Shown here piece after piece: positions 25,273-34,302 of a stretch of DNA of 64,000 nt. Under the pieces are notes generated by a model, which did no database searches, was not told where the DNA came from, and saw only the letters and a list, made by a program, of their open reading frames with translations. Source of the DNA: Thalassovita gelatinovora. Lineage in GTDB: Bacteria; Pseudomonadota; Alphaproteobacteria; Rhodobacterales; Rhodobacteraceae. The stretch lies in NCBI RefSeq assembly GCF_001458355.1, contig NZ_CYSA01000026.1, positions 62,001 through 126,000 of the forward strand. Direction: 5' to 3'. Every line of letters starts with the position of its first letter. The stretch's first letter is position 1. Position numbers and translations under genes: made by a program.

Positions 25273-26220
25273 TCAGCGCGGCGCGGCGGCGCGGCGCAAT
25301 CGGTCATTGATGGCCCGACCCAGCCCGGTATCGGGGATCGGCGATATCGCGATGCCGTCGGGATCAAGCGCATCGAGCGCATGCAGGTGGCCGAACAGAT
25401 TTGCCGCCGCTTCGGTCAGATCACCGGTTGCCGAAAGATTCAGGGCACAATCAACCGCGCCGAAGCCAAGTAGGATCTCGCCATCTCTTGGCGCGGTCAC
25501 GTTCAGACGGACCTTTGCACCCGGCGCGTAATGCGAATTCAGCTGACCTGGGGCGCTGATCGGTGCGCCTTGTGCCGGGGACGCCAGTGGCTGACCCAGC
25601 ACTGCTTCAATCTGTTCGCCCGCGACTCCGCCGGGGCGCAGCAATGTCGGCTCCGCGGTAAGCCCGACGATGGTCGATTCCACCCCGACCGGACAGGCCC
25701 CGCCATTGAGCACCGCTTCGATCTTGCCCGACAGCCCGTCCAGCACATGACGCGCTTTTGTCGGGCTGATCCGGCCCGAAGGATTGGCCGAAGGGGCTGC
25801 GACCGGGCCGCCGAATCGTTGCAACAGGCTTCGCGCCAGCGGATGGGCGGGCACCCGCACTGCCAGGCTTGGCAGGCCGGCGGTCACCAGCGGCGAAAGC
25901 CCGGCGTCTGGTTTCAGTGGCAGCACCAGGGTCAGCGGGCCGGGCCAGAATGCATCTGCCAGTTTTTGGGCCATGTCCGACCAGACAACGTAACGTTGCG
26001 CAGTTTCGGCATCTGCTAGATGTACGATCAGCGGGTTGAAGCGCGGTCGCCCCTTGGCGGCGAAGATTCGCGCCACGGCCATGTCATTGCGCGCATCCGC
26101 CGCCAAGCCGTAAACCGTTTCGGTGGGCATCGCGACAAGCCCTCCTGCGGAAAGGATTTCTGCTGCGCGGGACAATCCGGCAAGGTCATCGCCAAGCAGT
26201 TCGGTTCGGACAGTATTCAT
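25273..26220 (-). CDS. L-threonylcarbamoyladenylate synthase (Sua5 type)
   Basis: Makes threonylcarbamoyl-AMP for the t6A37 modification of ANN-decoding tRNAs. 315 residues, so the long Sua5 form. The YrdC domain (about 1-200) has PTETVYGLAADARN near 31, KGRPRFNPLIVHL near 53 and APSANPSGRISPT near 137. The C-terminal Sua5 domain is about 220-315. The frame runs 46 codons further upstream without a good start. The ATG at 26220 gives the family N-terminus, though its ribosome site is weak. Confidence 0.94.
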   Translation of the reverse strand: MNTVRTELLGDDLAGLSRAAEILSAGGLVAMPTETVYGLAADARNDMAVARIFAAKGRPRFNPLIVHLADAETAQRYVVWSDMAQKLADAFWPGPLTLVLPLKPDAGLSPLVTAGLPSLAVRVPAHPLARSLLQRFGGPVAAPSANPSGRISPTKARHVLDGLSGKIEAVLNGGACPVGVESTIVGLTAEPTLLRPGGVAGEQIEAVLGQPLASPAQGAPISAPGQLNSHYAPGAKVRLNVTAPRDGEILLGFGAVDCALNLSATGDLTEAAANLFGHLHALDALDPDGIAISPIPDTGLGRAINDRLRRAAAPR

Positions 26221-26340
26221 GGCCAATGACGCGGCGTTCCAATTGAGGTGAGCGTGCGGTTCACTACTTTGCACGGGCAAGATTAATTGAATACAGGCAC
26301 CGCGACCGGAAGCCAAGCCGCATGCCAGGAGGAGACAATA

Positions 26341-28035
26341 ATGACCTATCGTGCCCAAGTTGAGGATATCCGTTTCATCTTTGACAATGTTGCCGCCCTG
26401 GATCAGCTGCGCGGCACTGAAAAATTTGCCGAAGCCAGCGCGGATCTGACCGATGCGGTTCTCGAAGGGATGGGCAAGCTTTGCGAAGAAGTGATCTATC
26501 CGACGCTGCGCAATGGCGACCTGACCCCGGCGGTTCTGGAGAATGGCGTGGTACGAACCTCGCCCGGATTCAAGGCGGCCTTCGAGGCGATCGCCGAGGG
26601 TGGTTGGGTCGCGGTGTCGGGACCCGAGGCTTATGGTGGAATGGGGCTGCCGCTGTCACTGACCACGGCCTTCAACGAAATGATGTCATCAGCGAACATG
26701 GCGCTGGGCCTGTGCCCGTTGCTGACGCAAGGCCAGTGCGAAGCGCTGGAACATCACGGCAGCGAAGAGATCAAAGCACTGTATCTGCCCAAGCTGATCA
26801 GTGGTGAATGGACCGGCACGATGAACCTGACCGAGCCGGGGGCCGGGTCGGATGTGGGCGCATTGAAATCCAAGGCCGAACCGAATGGCGACGGTACCTA
26901 TGCGATCAGCGGACAGAAGATATTCATCACCTGGGGCGACCATGATTTCGGTGGCAACGTCTGCCATCTGGTGCTGGCGCGTCTGCCCGATGGTGTCGCG
27001 GGCACCAAGGGGATCAGCCTGTTCATGGTGCCGAAATACATCCCCGACGCCGACGGCAACCCCGGCGTGGCAAATGATCTCAAAGTGGTCAGCCTGGAAC
27101 ACAAGATGGGCATCCATGGCAGCCCGACCGCTGTGATGCAGTTCGATGGCGCCAAGGGCTGGCTGGTCGGAGAACCGCATAACGGCATGGCAGCGATGTT
27201 CACCATGATGAACAACGCCCGTCTGGGCGTCGGTTCACAAGGCGTCGGCATCGCCGAGGCCGCCTACCAGCAGGCGCTCGACTACGCCAAGGAACGTCAG
27301 CAATTCGGGCCCATCGTCAATCATGCCGATGTGCGGCGGATGCTGTTATCGATGAAGGCAGACACATTCGCGGCGCGCTCCATCGTGATGTCTTGCGCGA
27401 TTGCCCTGGACATGGCTGCGGCCACCGGGACAGCCGAGTGGCGGGCGCGGGCGGCATTCCTGACCCCGATTGCCAAGGCCTTTGCCACCGATACCGGCAT
27501 CGATGTCGCCGAACAGGGCGTTCAGGTGCATGGCGGCATGGGATTCATCGAAGAAACCGGTGCGGCACAATTCAGCCGCGATGTGCGGATCACCGCTATC
27601 TATGAGGGCACCAACGGCATTCAGGCGATGGACTTGGTCGGTCGCAAGATGATGGACGGGGGCGAGGCAGCCAATGTTCTGATCGACGAAATCGAAGCCC
27701 ATGCGGAAACAGCCCGCTGCACCATGCCGGAACTGGCCGAACCGGTCTGGCAGGCTTGCGAAAGCCTGCGTGAAGCGGTCGAATGGCTGGTGACACAGTC
27801 CGACATGAACACCCGGTTCGCCGGGTCGGTGCCCTTCACTCGCGCCTTTGCCCGGGTTCTGGGCGGTCATTATCATCTGAAAGCGGCGATGGCCGAAGGC
27901 GGCGAAGGGGCGCGGTCAAAATTGGCGCGCTACTATATCCGCCGGTTGCTGCCAGAGCATGAATCGCTGCTGACATATGCGATGGCCGGGGCGGATGATC
28001 TTTACGCCTTTAGTCTGGACGAGTTGGAGGCATGA
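26341..28035 (+). CDS. Acyl-CoA dehydrogenase, DmdC-like
   Basis: Flavoprotein of 564 residues. The N-terminal extension, the central MNLTEPGAGSDVGAL block (about 160-174), the VQVHGGMGFIEE block and the catalytic-Glu segment YEGTNGIQAMDL (about 421-432), followed by an extra C-terminal domain, match the long acyl-CoA dehydrogenases that include DmdC (methylmercaptopropionyl-CoA dehydrogenase). Roseobacters carry several paralogues, so the substrate is open. AGGAGGAG precedes the ATG at 26341. The stop overlaps the next gene (ATGA). Confidence 0.92.
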   Translation: MTYRAQVEDIRFIFDNVAALDQLRGTEKFAEASADLTDAVLEGMGKLCEEVIYPTLRNGDLTPAVLENGVVRTSPGFKAAFEAIAEGGWVAVSGPEAYGGMGLPLSLTTAFNEMMSSANMALGLCPLLTQGQCEALEHHGSEEIKALYLPKLISGEWTGTMNLTEPGAGSDVGALKSKAEPNGDGTYAISGQKIFITWGDHDFGGNVCHLVLARLPDGVAGTKGISLFMVPKYIPDADGNPGVANDLKVVSLEHKMGIHGSPTAVMQFDGAKGWLVGEPHNGMAAMFTMMNNARLGVGSQGVGIAEAAYQQALDYAKERQQFGPIVNHADVRRMLLSMKADTFAARSIVMSCAIALDMAAATGTAEWRARAAFLTPIAKAFATDTGIDVAEQGVQVHGGMGFIEETGAAQFSRDVRITAIYEGTNGIQAMDLVGRKMMDGGEAANVLIDEIEAHAETARCTMPELAEPVWQACESLREAVEWLVTQSDMNTRFAGSVPFTRAFARVLGGHYHLKAAMAEGGEGARSKLARYYIRRLLPEHESLLTYAMAGADDLYAFSLDELEA

Positions 28036-29075
28036 GCCGCGATACCGTCGGTATACGGTATCCTTGGGCAGAGGCCCCCGAAAATGGCACGGCGATAGAA
28101 GTGGCAGAGGGCATCCTGTGGATCAGGATGCCTTTGCCGATGACGCTGAACCATGTGAATATCTATGCGCTGGACGAGGGCGATAGCTGGACCCTGATCG
28201 ATTGCGGTGTGTATTCGAAAACATCATTGGCGCTTTGGGAACCCTTGCTGGCCGGGGCAATGGGCGGCAAACCGGTCGGGCGGGTTATCCTGACCCATCA
28301 TCATCCCGACCATGTCGGTATGGCGGGGTGGTTCAAGGCCCGCTATGGCGCGGAAATCGCCGCTACCCGAACGGCGTTCTTGATGACCCGGATGCTGATC
28401 CTTGACGAACAGACCGAAGCCACGCCGGAATCCGTCGCATTCTGGAAAAGTGCCGGGATGGATCCTGACGTACTGGAAAAGCGGCGGCAGGAACGGCCGT
28501 TCAATTTTTCTGACATCTGTCATCCGCTGCCGGTCGGCTATAGCCGGATTCAGCAAGGTGATGTGGTCCGCGCCGGTGGCCGCGATTGGGATATTCATAT
28601 CGGCCATGGCCACGCGCCAGAACATCTGACGATGTGGAGTCGCGATGACGACCTGGTGCTGTCGGGCGATCAGATTCTGCCATCGATCAGCCCTAATATC
28701 GGGGTACATCCGACCGAACCCGACGCCGATCCTTTGGGCGAATGGATGGAAAGCTGCGAACGATTGCAGCTTCTGGTGAATCAAGATCAATTGGTGCTTG
28801 GCGGTCACAAGCTGCCCTTTACCGGCGCACCGACGCGGATGCGTCAATTGCTGGACAATCATCATGGTGCCTTGCGGCGGTTGCGCGATCATTTGCAGGA
28901 CCCGCGCACTGCGGCCGAATGTTTCCCGCCGCTGTTCAAGCGGCGAATTGACGGTGGCACCTATGGCCTGGCACTGGTCGAAGCGGTTGCGCATCTCAAT
29001 CATCTGCATCAGACAGGAGAAGTCGCGCGTGAACGGCGCGAAGACGATGCTTGGCTGTGGCGGATGAAAGATTGA
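28032..29075 (+). CDS. MBL-fold metallo-hydrolase
   Basis: 347 residues. The metal motif is THHHPDHVGM (about 88-97); further His/Asp ligands are in GHGHAPEH (about 193-200) and LSGDQILP, and GGHKLPF near 255. It has a C-terminal helical extension of about 80 residues, as in the long hydrolases often placed with fatty-acid oxidation genes. It is coupled to the acyl-CoA dehydrogenase by a four-base overlap, so a thioesterase or lactonase role in the same route is plausible but unproven. Confidence 0.88.
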   Translation: MSRDTVGIRYPWAEAPENGTAIEVAEGILWIRMPLPMTLNHVNIYALDEGDSWTLIDCGVYSKTSLALWEPLLAGAMGGKPVGRVILTHHHPDHVGMAGWFKARYGAEIAATRTAFLMTRMLILDEQTEATPESVAFWKSAGMDPDVLEKRRQERPFNFSDICHPLPVGYSRIQQGDVVRAGGRDWDIHIGHGHAPEHLTMWSRDDDLVLSGDQILPSISPNIGVHPTEPDADPLGEWMESCERLQLLVNQDQLVLGGHKLPFTGAPTRMRQLLDNHHGALRRLRDHLQDPRTAAECFPPLFKRRIDGGTYGLALVEAVAHLNHLHQTGEVARERREDDAWLWRMKD

Positions 29076-29078
29076 GCA

Positions 29079-29534
29079 ATGGAAACTAAGATTTCGACGA
29101 CGGCAGAGGCCCAGGAAATGTCCGCTTTGCCGCGACGACATGAAGTCCACGCCGATCCCGAAGCGCCTTGCAACACCGCCGTGCCTGTCGAAGTCACCGA
29201 CACCCCGCTGGAAGAAAAAAGCCCAGCACAATGGGCCTATGAGCGGTTGATCCTCTATATCCAGAATTTCGAAGAAACATTGGATAACGAACATGAAATA
29301 GCCATGGGGTTCGCTGGTGGCGACGCCGGGGTGCTGCGGATCGAAGGTTTAGGCTTTTTCGACCCCGATATCGTCACGTTTTATGGTAGCGATGAATACG
29401 GTCTGAAAACTCAGCTGATTCAGCATGTCAGTCAGCTTAGCGTGATTCTGCAGGCGCTGCCGAAAGAACCCGAACAGGTCGAGCCAAAGCGGATCGGCTT
29501 CCGCTTGGCTGCCGATCTGGCAAAAAAGGGATAA
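29079..29534 (+). CDS. DUF6173 family protein
   Basis: 151 residues. A disordered N-terminal 45 residues precede a compact domain with AQWAYERLILYIQNFEETLDN and a beta-rich section around GLGFFDPDIVTFYG. I recall this pattern from DUF6173 proteins of Rhodobacterales. The function is unknown. It begins three bases after the hydrolase stop, so it is in the same transcript. Confidence 0.75.
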   Translation: METKISTTAEAQEMSALPRRHEVHADPEAPCNTAVPVEVTDTPLEEKSPAQWAYERLILYIQNFEETLDNEHEIAMGFAGGDAGVLRIEGLGFFDPDIVTFYGSDEYGLKTQLIQHVSQLSVILQALPKEPEQVEPKRIGFRLAADLAKKG

Positions 29535-29623
29535 TCCGGCCCCTCCGATTGTTTTGCCGTGGTGACAGGGATGGAAAAATCCGTTAATCAAGCCGAAAAC
29601 AGATACTGTGAAGGAATGTGAAA

Positions 29624-29758
29624 ATGGCTGAACACAAGCATGGTGAAATGGACGCTCACGTTCAGGAAGAAACCTTTGCGGGTTTCGTGACTTTCGTCAA
29701 ATGGTCGGTCGTTGCCATCATTGCCATTCTGATCTTCATGGCGCTGGTCAACAGCTAA
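29624..29758 (+). CDS. aa3-type cytochrome c oxidase subunit IV
   Basis: A 44-residue single-pass membrane protein. The N-terminus MAEHKHGEMDAHVQEETF and the FVKWSVVAIIAILIFMALV helix (about 25-43) match the small subunit IV of alphaproteobacterial aa3 oxidases, which packs on the core subunits and is not catalytic. AAGGA lies eight bases ahead of the ATG. It stands apart from the genes for the core oxidase subunits, which are not in the window. Confidence 0.9.
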   Translation: MAEHKHGEMDAHVQEETFAGFVTFVKWSVVAIIAILIFMALVNS

Positions 29759-29759
29759 T

Positions 29760-29780
29760 ACCCGGTTCCTGGAACCGGGT
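29760..29780. terminator. Hairpin after oxidase subunit IV
   Basis: ACCCGGTT (29760-29767) pairs with AACCGGGT (29773-29780) around a five-base CCTGG loop, two bases after the stop codon. No T-run follows, so it is a weak terminator or a 3' stabiliser. Confidence 0.45.
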
Positions 29781-29800
29781 GCGATGATCAGGGGGTCATA

Positions 29801-30424
29801 ATGCGTGGATTTATCCTGGCGCTTTGCGCCGTGACCGCTACGGCGGGTTGTGTCGTAAAGAAAGATCCTCCGATTGCCGACGACGTGTTGGCCAAATCGA
29901 TCTATCGCCACGACGGCCCACCGGCATTGACCCTTTATACGATGGTCAACAACAGCAATGGTTCGGGTGCGCATTCATCGCTGATGATCAACGGTAGCCA
30001 GCGGGTGATCTTCGATCCCGCCGGTTCGTTTCGCAAGCACGGCATCGTGGCTCGCAATGACGTGGTTTATAATGTCACGCCCCAATTGCAGGATGTCTAT
30101 GCACGGTTCCATGCCCGCAAGACATTTCATGTTGTTGTGCAGCGGATGGAGGTTTCGCCCGAAACTGCGGAGAAGGCGTTGCAGTTGGCGATGAGCTATG
30201 GCGAAGTTCCCGATGCGATGTGTTCACAAAGCACCTCGACGATCCTGTCGCAGTTGCCAGAACTGAACATCAAGCCGACATATTATCCCAATAACCTGTC
30301 CGAACAATTCAGTCAGGTTCCCACGGTCAGCACGCAGCAGCTTTACGAATATGACGACGAAGACCGGTTCAAGGCGTTTGAAACCTATGATCCCGAACGC
30401 GTTAAACAGCAGAACAATTCGTAA
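29801..30424 (+). CDS. Conserved lipoprotein, unknown function
   Basis: 207 residues. A short lipoprotein signal peptide with lipobox ATAGC places the modified cysteine at about 17. The mature part has a HSSLMINGSQRVIFDPAGSF block (about 59-78) that recalls papain-like or permuted NlpC/P60-type lipoproteins. A His at 59 and Cys at about 140 (DAMCSQSTSTIL) could be a catalytic pair, but I cannot align the full site. It would be anchored in the cell envelope. Confidence 0.8.
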   Translation: MRGFILALCAVTATAGCVVKKDPPIADDVLAKSIYRHDGPPALTLYTMVNNSNGSGAHSSLMINGSQRVIFDPAGSFRKHGIVARNDVVYNVTPQLQDVYARFHARKTFHVVVQRMEVSPETAEKALQLAMSYGEVPDAMCSQSTSTILSQLPELNIKPTYYPNNLSEQFSQVPTVSTQQLYEYDDEDRFKAFETYDPERVKQQNNS

Positions 30425-30427
30425 CCG

Positions 30428-30763
30428 CTATCCCAGCAGATAGAGCAGGGTATAAAGACTGGCCGCGCCGGAACCGATGGCGGCCAGCACATTTTTAGTG
30501 ACATATCCGACACCCAGCGTCACCAGCGCGGCAACCAGCCGGGGCAGGTCGAAATCGCCACCCGTGCCGGTCGGCCAGATCACCAAAGGCGCGACCAGCC
30601 CGGGCAACACCGCCACAGCCGTGTATCGCAAGTGCCGCAGCAGCCATTCCGGCATTACCCGGTCGCCGATCAGGCCGGTGAAGACAAAACGCAATCCAAA
30701 ACTGCCAAGCCCGAGAAGGATGATCACCGTCCAAAGCGTGGTCCTGTCGATCCCTTCCATCAT
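30428..30763 (-). CDS. azlD: AzlD-type branched-chain amino-acid exporter subunit
   Basis: 111 residues with three to four hydrophobic helices, AzlD family. It works with AzlC as a two-subunit exporter of branched-chain amino acids or related compounds. The start ATGATG overlaps the azlC stop, which indicates coupled translation. It ends three bases beyond the convergent lipoprotein gene. Confidence 0.9.
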   Translation of the reverse strand: MMEGIDRTTLWTVIILLGLGSFGLRFVFTGLIGDRVMPEWLLRHLRYTAVAVLPGLVAPLVIWPTGTGGDFDLPRLVAALVTLGVGYVTKNVLAAIGSGAASLYTLLYLLG

Positions 30764-31476
30764 GCGTCTCCGTTCCGACGATCCTGCCACAGTTCGACCT
30801 GTGCCCCGATCATCATCGCGCCAAGACCGGCAACCAGAACCCCAAGGTTATAAGGAAAGAAGCTGAACGCCAGTGACAGCACGACCGAAGCCAGCGCGGC
30901 CGCCCGGTGGGCCGGGGTCCGCAACGCTGGGGCGATGATGGCAAGGAAGGTGATCGGGATGGCGAAATCCAGCGCCAGTCCCGATGGCATCGACGAACCG
31001 ATCAGCGATCCCAACAGGGTGAACCCATACCACATCGGGCAAATTGGCGTGACGGTCCCCATGAAATAGGCGGTCTTATCGGCCACGCTCCAGCTTGGGT
31101 TTTCTTCATAGGCCACGATCGAACAGGCATAGCTTTGATCGACGGTAAAATAGGCGATCACCGCCCGTTTCCATAGCGGGGCCGCCCCGATATGTGGCGT
31201 TAACGAAGCCGAATACATCGCCATGCGCAGATTGACCGCAAGCGCCGAAGCCAGAACGATCGCTGTCGGTGCGTGTTCCGACATCAGTTGCAGGGCGGTG
31301 AACTGGGCCGCCCCAGCGATCACCACAACGGAAAAGGTCAGCGTTTCGAACACGCTCAACCCGGCTTCGGTGGCGACAACACCAAACAGCAGACCGAAGG
31401 GAGCGATGACAAGCAAGAAGGGCAGGCCATCGCGGAAACCTTGCCAATACGGCGAACGGGACTGAGAAGACGTCAT
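30760..31476 (-). CDS. azlC: AzlC-type branched-chain amino-acid exporter subunit
   Basis: 238 residues, about seven hydrophobic segments. The family blocks GFRDGLPFLLVIAPFGLLFG (about 12-31), GAAQFTAL and NLRMAMYSASL (about 81-91) are intact. The frame opens 20 codons upstream, but the ATG at 31476 (MTSSQ) is the natural start; no strong ribosome site is seen. It forms an operon with azlD. Confidence 0.93.
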   Translation of the reverse strand: MTSSQSRSPYWQGFRDGLPFLLVIAPFGLLFGVVATEAGLSVFETLTFSVVVIAGAAQFTALQLMSEHAPTAIVLASALAVNLRMAMYSASLTPHIGAAPLWKRAVIAYFTVDQSYACSIVAYEENPSWSVADKTAYFMGTVTPICPMWYGFTLLGSLIGSSMPSGLALDFAIPITFLAIIAPALRTPAHRAAALASVVLSLAFSFFPYNLGVLVAGLGAMMIGAQVELWQDRRNGDA

Positions 31477-31571
31477 GGATATAACACTTAATATGTAAAG
31501 AACGTCAGTCCTATCGGCGACTGGTCTAGGATGCAAACGGCAGAGCGCATTTTTTGACGCTCAGTCTAAAA

Positions 31572-32594
31572 TCAGTCAAAAATTCCGGCAACCCGGCCCA
31601 GCAACATAAAAGCACGGGCGGTGCGGGTTTCGGACATTTCGGATATTTCAGTATCCGATGCGGCCTGTTCGAAATCTTGGAACATCTTGTCAAAGCGGCG
31701 CAGAAAATGATGCGCTGCGTCGCGGAAGATCGGATCTTGTTTCATCCGTCCCGCCGTCAGGGCCAGTGAACTGCGGTCGTGGATGCCGCCGATCTTGGCA
31801 ATGGTGCGGCCGCGTTCTCCCGCCGCGAACCGGCGCCAGATTTCGGGCCGGGCCAGATCGGCGCGCATATCGTCCATATAGATGCCGTCTTGGCTGAGCA
31901 GGGTCAGAACATCCTGGCTGGCTTGGATCAACTGCGCCGCCTGACGATCCTTCAAGGCCTTGCGCAGCGCGGCGAAGCCTTCTTCATCCTCGGCGGTTTC
32001 AGGGAAATTCATCGCCCGTAGGAAATCCGCCCGCGACAGCGGCGGGCCGATTTCTTCGGCGGGGGTGCCCAATGGCAGCGGGGCCTGGTTGTCGGTGCCT
32101 TCGGGTACCGTCGGCTGCACCGTCGGGCGGATCGTCCCCGAGGCACGATCGCGGCTGCTGGTGAAGGTCGCCAAGGCGGTTTCGGTTTTCCGCTGTGCAT
32201 CGGCAATTTCGTCCAGTTTGCGGGTGACGGCGGGTTCGTTGGCCAGATCGCGGCCCTGCGACTGTGCCACATATGCCTGTCGAATGGCATCAATCGCGGC
32301 TTGCAGCCGGGCGCTTTCTTCGCGCATCACTCGGCTGGACCTTGCCGCCGTCGCGCCGACCCAGATCATCGCCACCGGTAAAAAGATCACCAGAAGCGTC
32401 ATCAGGAACCGTAAGCCGTCAGGCCCTTCGACTTCCACCGGGGTTTCGAGCGTCATGAAGAACCAGCCCGATACAACCATCCAGACACCGCTGAGCAGGA
32501 TCGCGACAAGTTCGATTGTCGTGACCTTTGCCCGGCTGGGCTTGTCATATAGACCCAACGGCGTGATCGGGCGGCCGTTTTGCTTGTCAGCCAT
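31572..32594 (-). CDS. Hypothetical membrane protein, unknown function
   Basis: 340 residues. Two membrane helices (about 29-49 and 63-82) are followed by a long cytoplasmic part: a helical, coiled-coil-like stretch (about 90-145), a Pro/Thr-rich linker (about 150-185), and a mainly helical C-terminal domain. I do not recognise a named domain. A GTG nine bases upstream (32603) with GGGG ahead of it is an equally possible start. It is followed by 95 bases free of genes before azlC. Confidence 0.78.
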   Translation of the reverse strand: MADKQNGRPITPLGLYDKPSRAKVTTIELVAILLSGVWMVVSGWFFMTLETPVEVEGPDGLRFLMTLLVIFLPVAMIWVGATAARSSRVMREESARLQAAIDAIRQAYVAQSQGRDLANEPAVTRKLDEIADAQRKTETALATFTSSRDRASGTIRPTVQPTVPEGTDNQAPLPLGTPAEEIGPPLSRADFLRAMNFPETAEDEEGFAALRKALKDRQAAQLIQASQDVLTLLSQDGIYMDDMRADLARPEIWRRFAAGERGRTIAKIGGIHDRSSLALTAGRMKQDPIFRDAAHHFLRRFDKMFQDFEQAASDTEISEMSETRTARAFMLLGRVAGIFD

Positions 32595-32624
32595 GTCTGG
32601 CACTCGCTACCCCTGAAATCAGGA

Positions 32625-33095
32625 TCAAATGAATTCTATCTTCAAAACTTCGTAGGAACGTTCCCCACCGGGGGTGCGCACTTCGACGCTGTCGCCTTCT
32701 TCCTTGCCTATCAGGGCGCGCGCAATGGGCGATTTGATGTTCAGCAGACCTTTTTCGATATTGGCTTCGTATTCGCCAACGATCTGCCAGACCTTTTCTT
32801 CGTCGGTGTCTTCATCAACCAAGGTGACGGTCGCGCCGAATTTGATCGCACCTTTAAGCGATTTGGGGTCGATCACCTCGGCCAGCGAAATCACGCCCTC
32901 CAATTCCTTGATCCGACCTTCGATAAAGCTCTGCTTTTCGCGGGCGGAATGATATTCGGCATTTTCCGACAGATCGCCCAGTTCTCGCGCTTCGGCGATT
33001 GCCTGAATGATGGCCGGTCGTTCGACCGATTTCAGGTGCTTCAATTCCACCTCGAGCGCAGCAAAACCCGCGCGGGTCATCGGTAACTTTTCCAT
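32625..33095 (-). CDS. greA: Transcription elongation factor GreA
   Basis: 156 residues. The N-terminal coiled coil ends in the acidic tip [11 protein letters not shown] (about 41-51), which reaches into the RNA polymerase secondary channel and stimulates cleavage of backtracked RNA. The C-terminal FKBP-like domain runs about 80-156. The ATG at 33095 has AAAGGG ahead; the 14 codons upstream are not part of the family. Confidence 0.97.
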   Translation of the reverse strand: MEKLPMTRAGFAALEVELKHLKSVERPAIIQAIAEARELGDLSENAEYHSAREKQSFIEGRIKELEGVISLAEVIDPKSLKGAIKFGATVTLVDEDTDEEKVWQIVGEYEANIEKGLLNIKSPIARALIGKEEGDSVEVRTPGGERSYEVLKIEFI

Positions 33096-33252
33096 GGGGC
33101 CCTTTCCATGACGGAGCGGCGGGCGCGGAACGCCCACCGTTGATGTTTTTTAGTTCGTGTCGAATTACCTGAACCAATGCATGGGCATAATGCAAGGGGG
33201 TGGCGAAGGTAGCGGTGCGAAATATCGCCAAATATTCCGGTGGGGCAGATCG

Positions 33253-33636
33253 TTACGCATAGCTGACCACCTCGAATTCGATCCCGTCGCCATCGACAAA
33301 ATAGAACCGTCGCCCCGGTTCGTAATCGGCATGGTTGATCGGGGTGAACCCGGCCGCCTTTACCCGCGCCTCGGTCGCGTCGAGGTCATCGACCACCACG
33401 CCGAGGTGATTCATCCCGCCGATCGTGCGGTACCGCGACCTGGTCGCCTTTTGCGGTGCGACCGGTGGGGCATAGACCGCGACATAGCTGTCATCCGATC
33501 CGACATGGATGGCATAGCCATCATCTATTGCGCCACCCTGCCATCGGATGTGCCAGCCGAAGACATCGCACAGCCATTTTGCCGTGGCTTCGGGATTGGT
33601 GACGGTGAAATTGGCATGTTCAAGATGCGTAGTCAT
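33253..33636 (-). CDS. VOC-fold (glyoxalase/dioxygenase superfamily) protein
   Basis: 127 residues, two beta-alpha-beta-beta-beta modules of the vicinal oxygen chelate fold. Potential metal ligands are His5 (HLEHANF), His at about 75 (MNHLGVVVDD) and Glu at about 121 (GIEFEVV). The enzyme class cannot be told apart from glyoxalase I or a resistance protein on sequence alone. A SoxR-type promoter lies directly upstream on this strand, so it is probably induced by redox-cycling agents. Confidence 0.88.
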   Translation of the reverse strand: MTTHLEHANFTVTNPEATAKWLCDVFGWHIRWQGGAIDDGYAIHVGSDDSYVAVYAPPVAPQKATRSRYRTIGGMNHLGVVVDDLDATEARVKAAGFTPINHADYEPGRRFYFVDGDGIEFEVVSYA

Positions 33637-33672
33637 TGGGAAACCTTAGCTGTTGATTTTCAAGATGGATTC

Positions 33673-33703
33673 AAGCTAATGTCTAAACCTAACTTTAGGT
33701 CAA
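33673..33703 (-). promoter_or_regulatory. SoxR-type promoter of the VOC gene
   Basis: Minus-strand -35 TTGACC (33703-33698) and -10 TAGCTT (33678-33673) are separated by 19 bases, the over-long spacer used by MerR-family activators. The dyad ACCTAACTTTAGGT (33687-33700) lies in the spacer. It is also 14 bases from the soxR TTG start, so soxR may be regulated from the same site. Confidence 0.75.
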
Positions 33704-33713
33704 GGAGTTAGAA

Positions 33714-34232
33714 TTGACTAAAAACAACAGCTTGCGTCCAAAGATCGGATTGCCCATCGGGGCATTGGCGGAGCGAACTGGGTTGGCAGTGTCGGCAATT
33801 CGCTACTACGAATCGCAGGGGTTGATTTCCGCCTGGCGCAATGCGGGCGGTCAGCGCCGGTTCGAGCGTGCCGATATTCGGCGGCTGTCTTTTGTCATGA
33901 TTGCGCAGAAATTTGATTTCTCCATCGCCGAAATCCGCGATGTGCTGAAGGGGCTGCCCGACGGGCGCGCCCCCACGCCTGCCGATTGGAGGCGCATTTC
34001 AAAACAGTTCCGGCAGGCGCTGGATCAGCGCATCGCGACGCTGGAAAAACTGCGCGACAATCTTGATGGCTGCATCGGGTGTGGCTGCCTGTCTTTACCC
34101 AAATGCGCTTTGTACAACGATCATGATCGCGCCCGAAGCAAAGGGCAGGGGCCGCGTTATTTGCTGGGCGACAGCCCTGAAGTCGTCGATAATGACCGTG
34201 ATCGCGCGGATTTAACGCCTCGTCGCGATTGA
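33714..34232 (+). CDS. soxR: Redox-sensitive activator SoxR
   Basis: 172 residues, MerR family. The winged helix has PIGALAERTGLAVSAIRYYE (about 13-32), followed by a dimerisation helix and the 2Fe-2S site CIGCGCLSLPKC (about 120-131), which has the C-x2-C-x-C-x5-C spacing of SoxR. Oxidation of the cluster turns on transcription. The TTG start has AGGAG seven bases upstream, and no better start exists. The only visible target is the divergent VOC gene; no soxS is needed in alphaproteobacteria. Confidence 0.95.
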   Translation: MTKNNSLRPKIGLPIGALAERTGLAVSAIRYYESQGLISAWRNAGGQRRFERADIRRLSFVMIAQKFDFSIAEIRDVLKGLPDGRAPTPADWRRISKQFRQALDQRIATLEKLRDNLDGCIGCGCLSLPKCALYNDHDRARSKGQGPRYLLGDSPEVVDNDRDRADLTPRRD

Positions 34233-34302
34233 CGGACAATGCTGCAGCGCGGTAATCACGTCTGAAATTTAATTACGCGCCGGATCCAGAGGAGGGCCAC
34301 CC

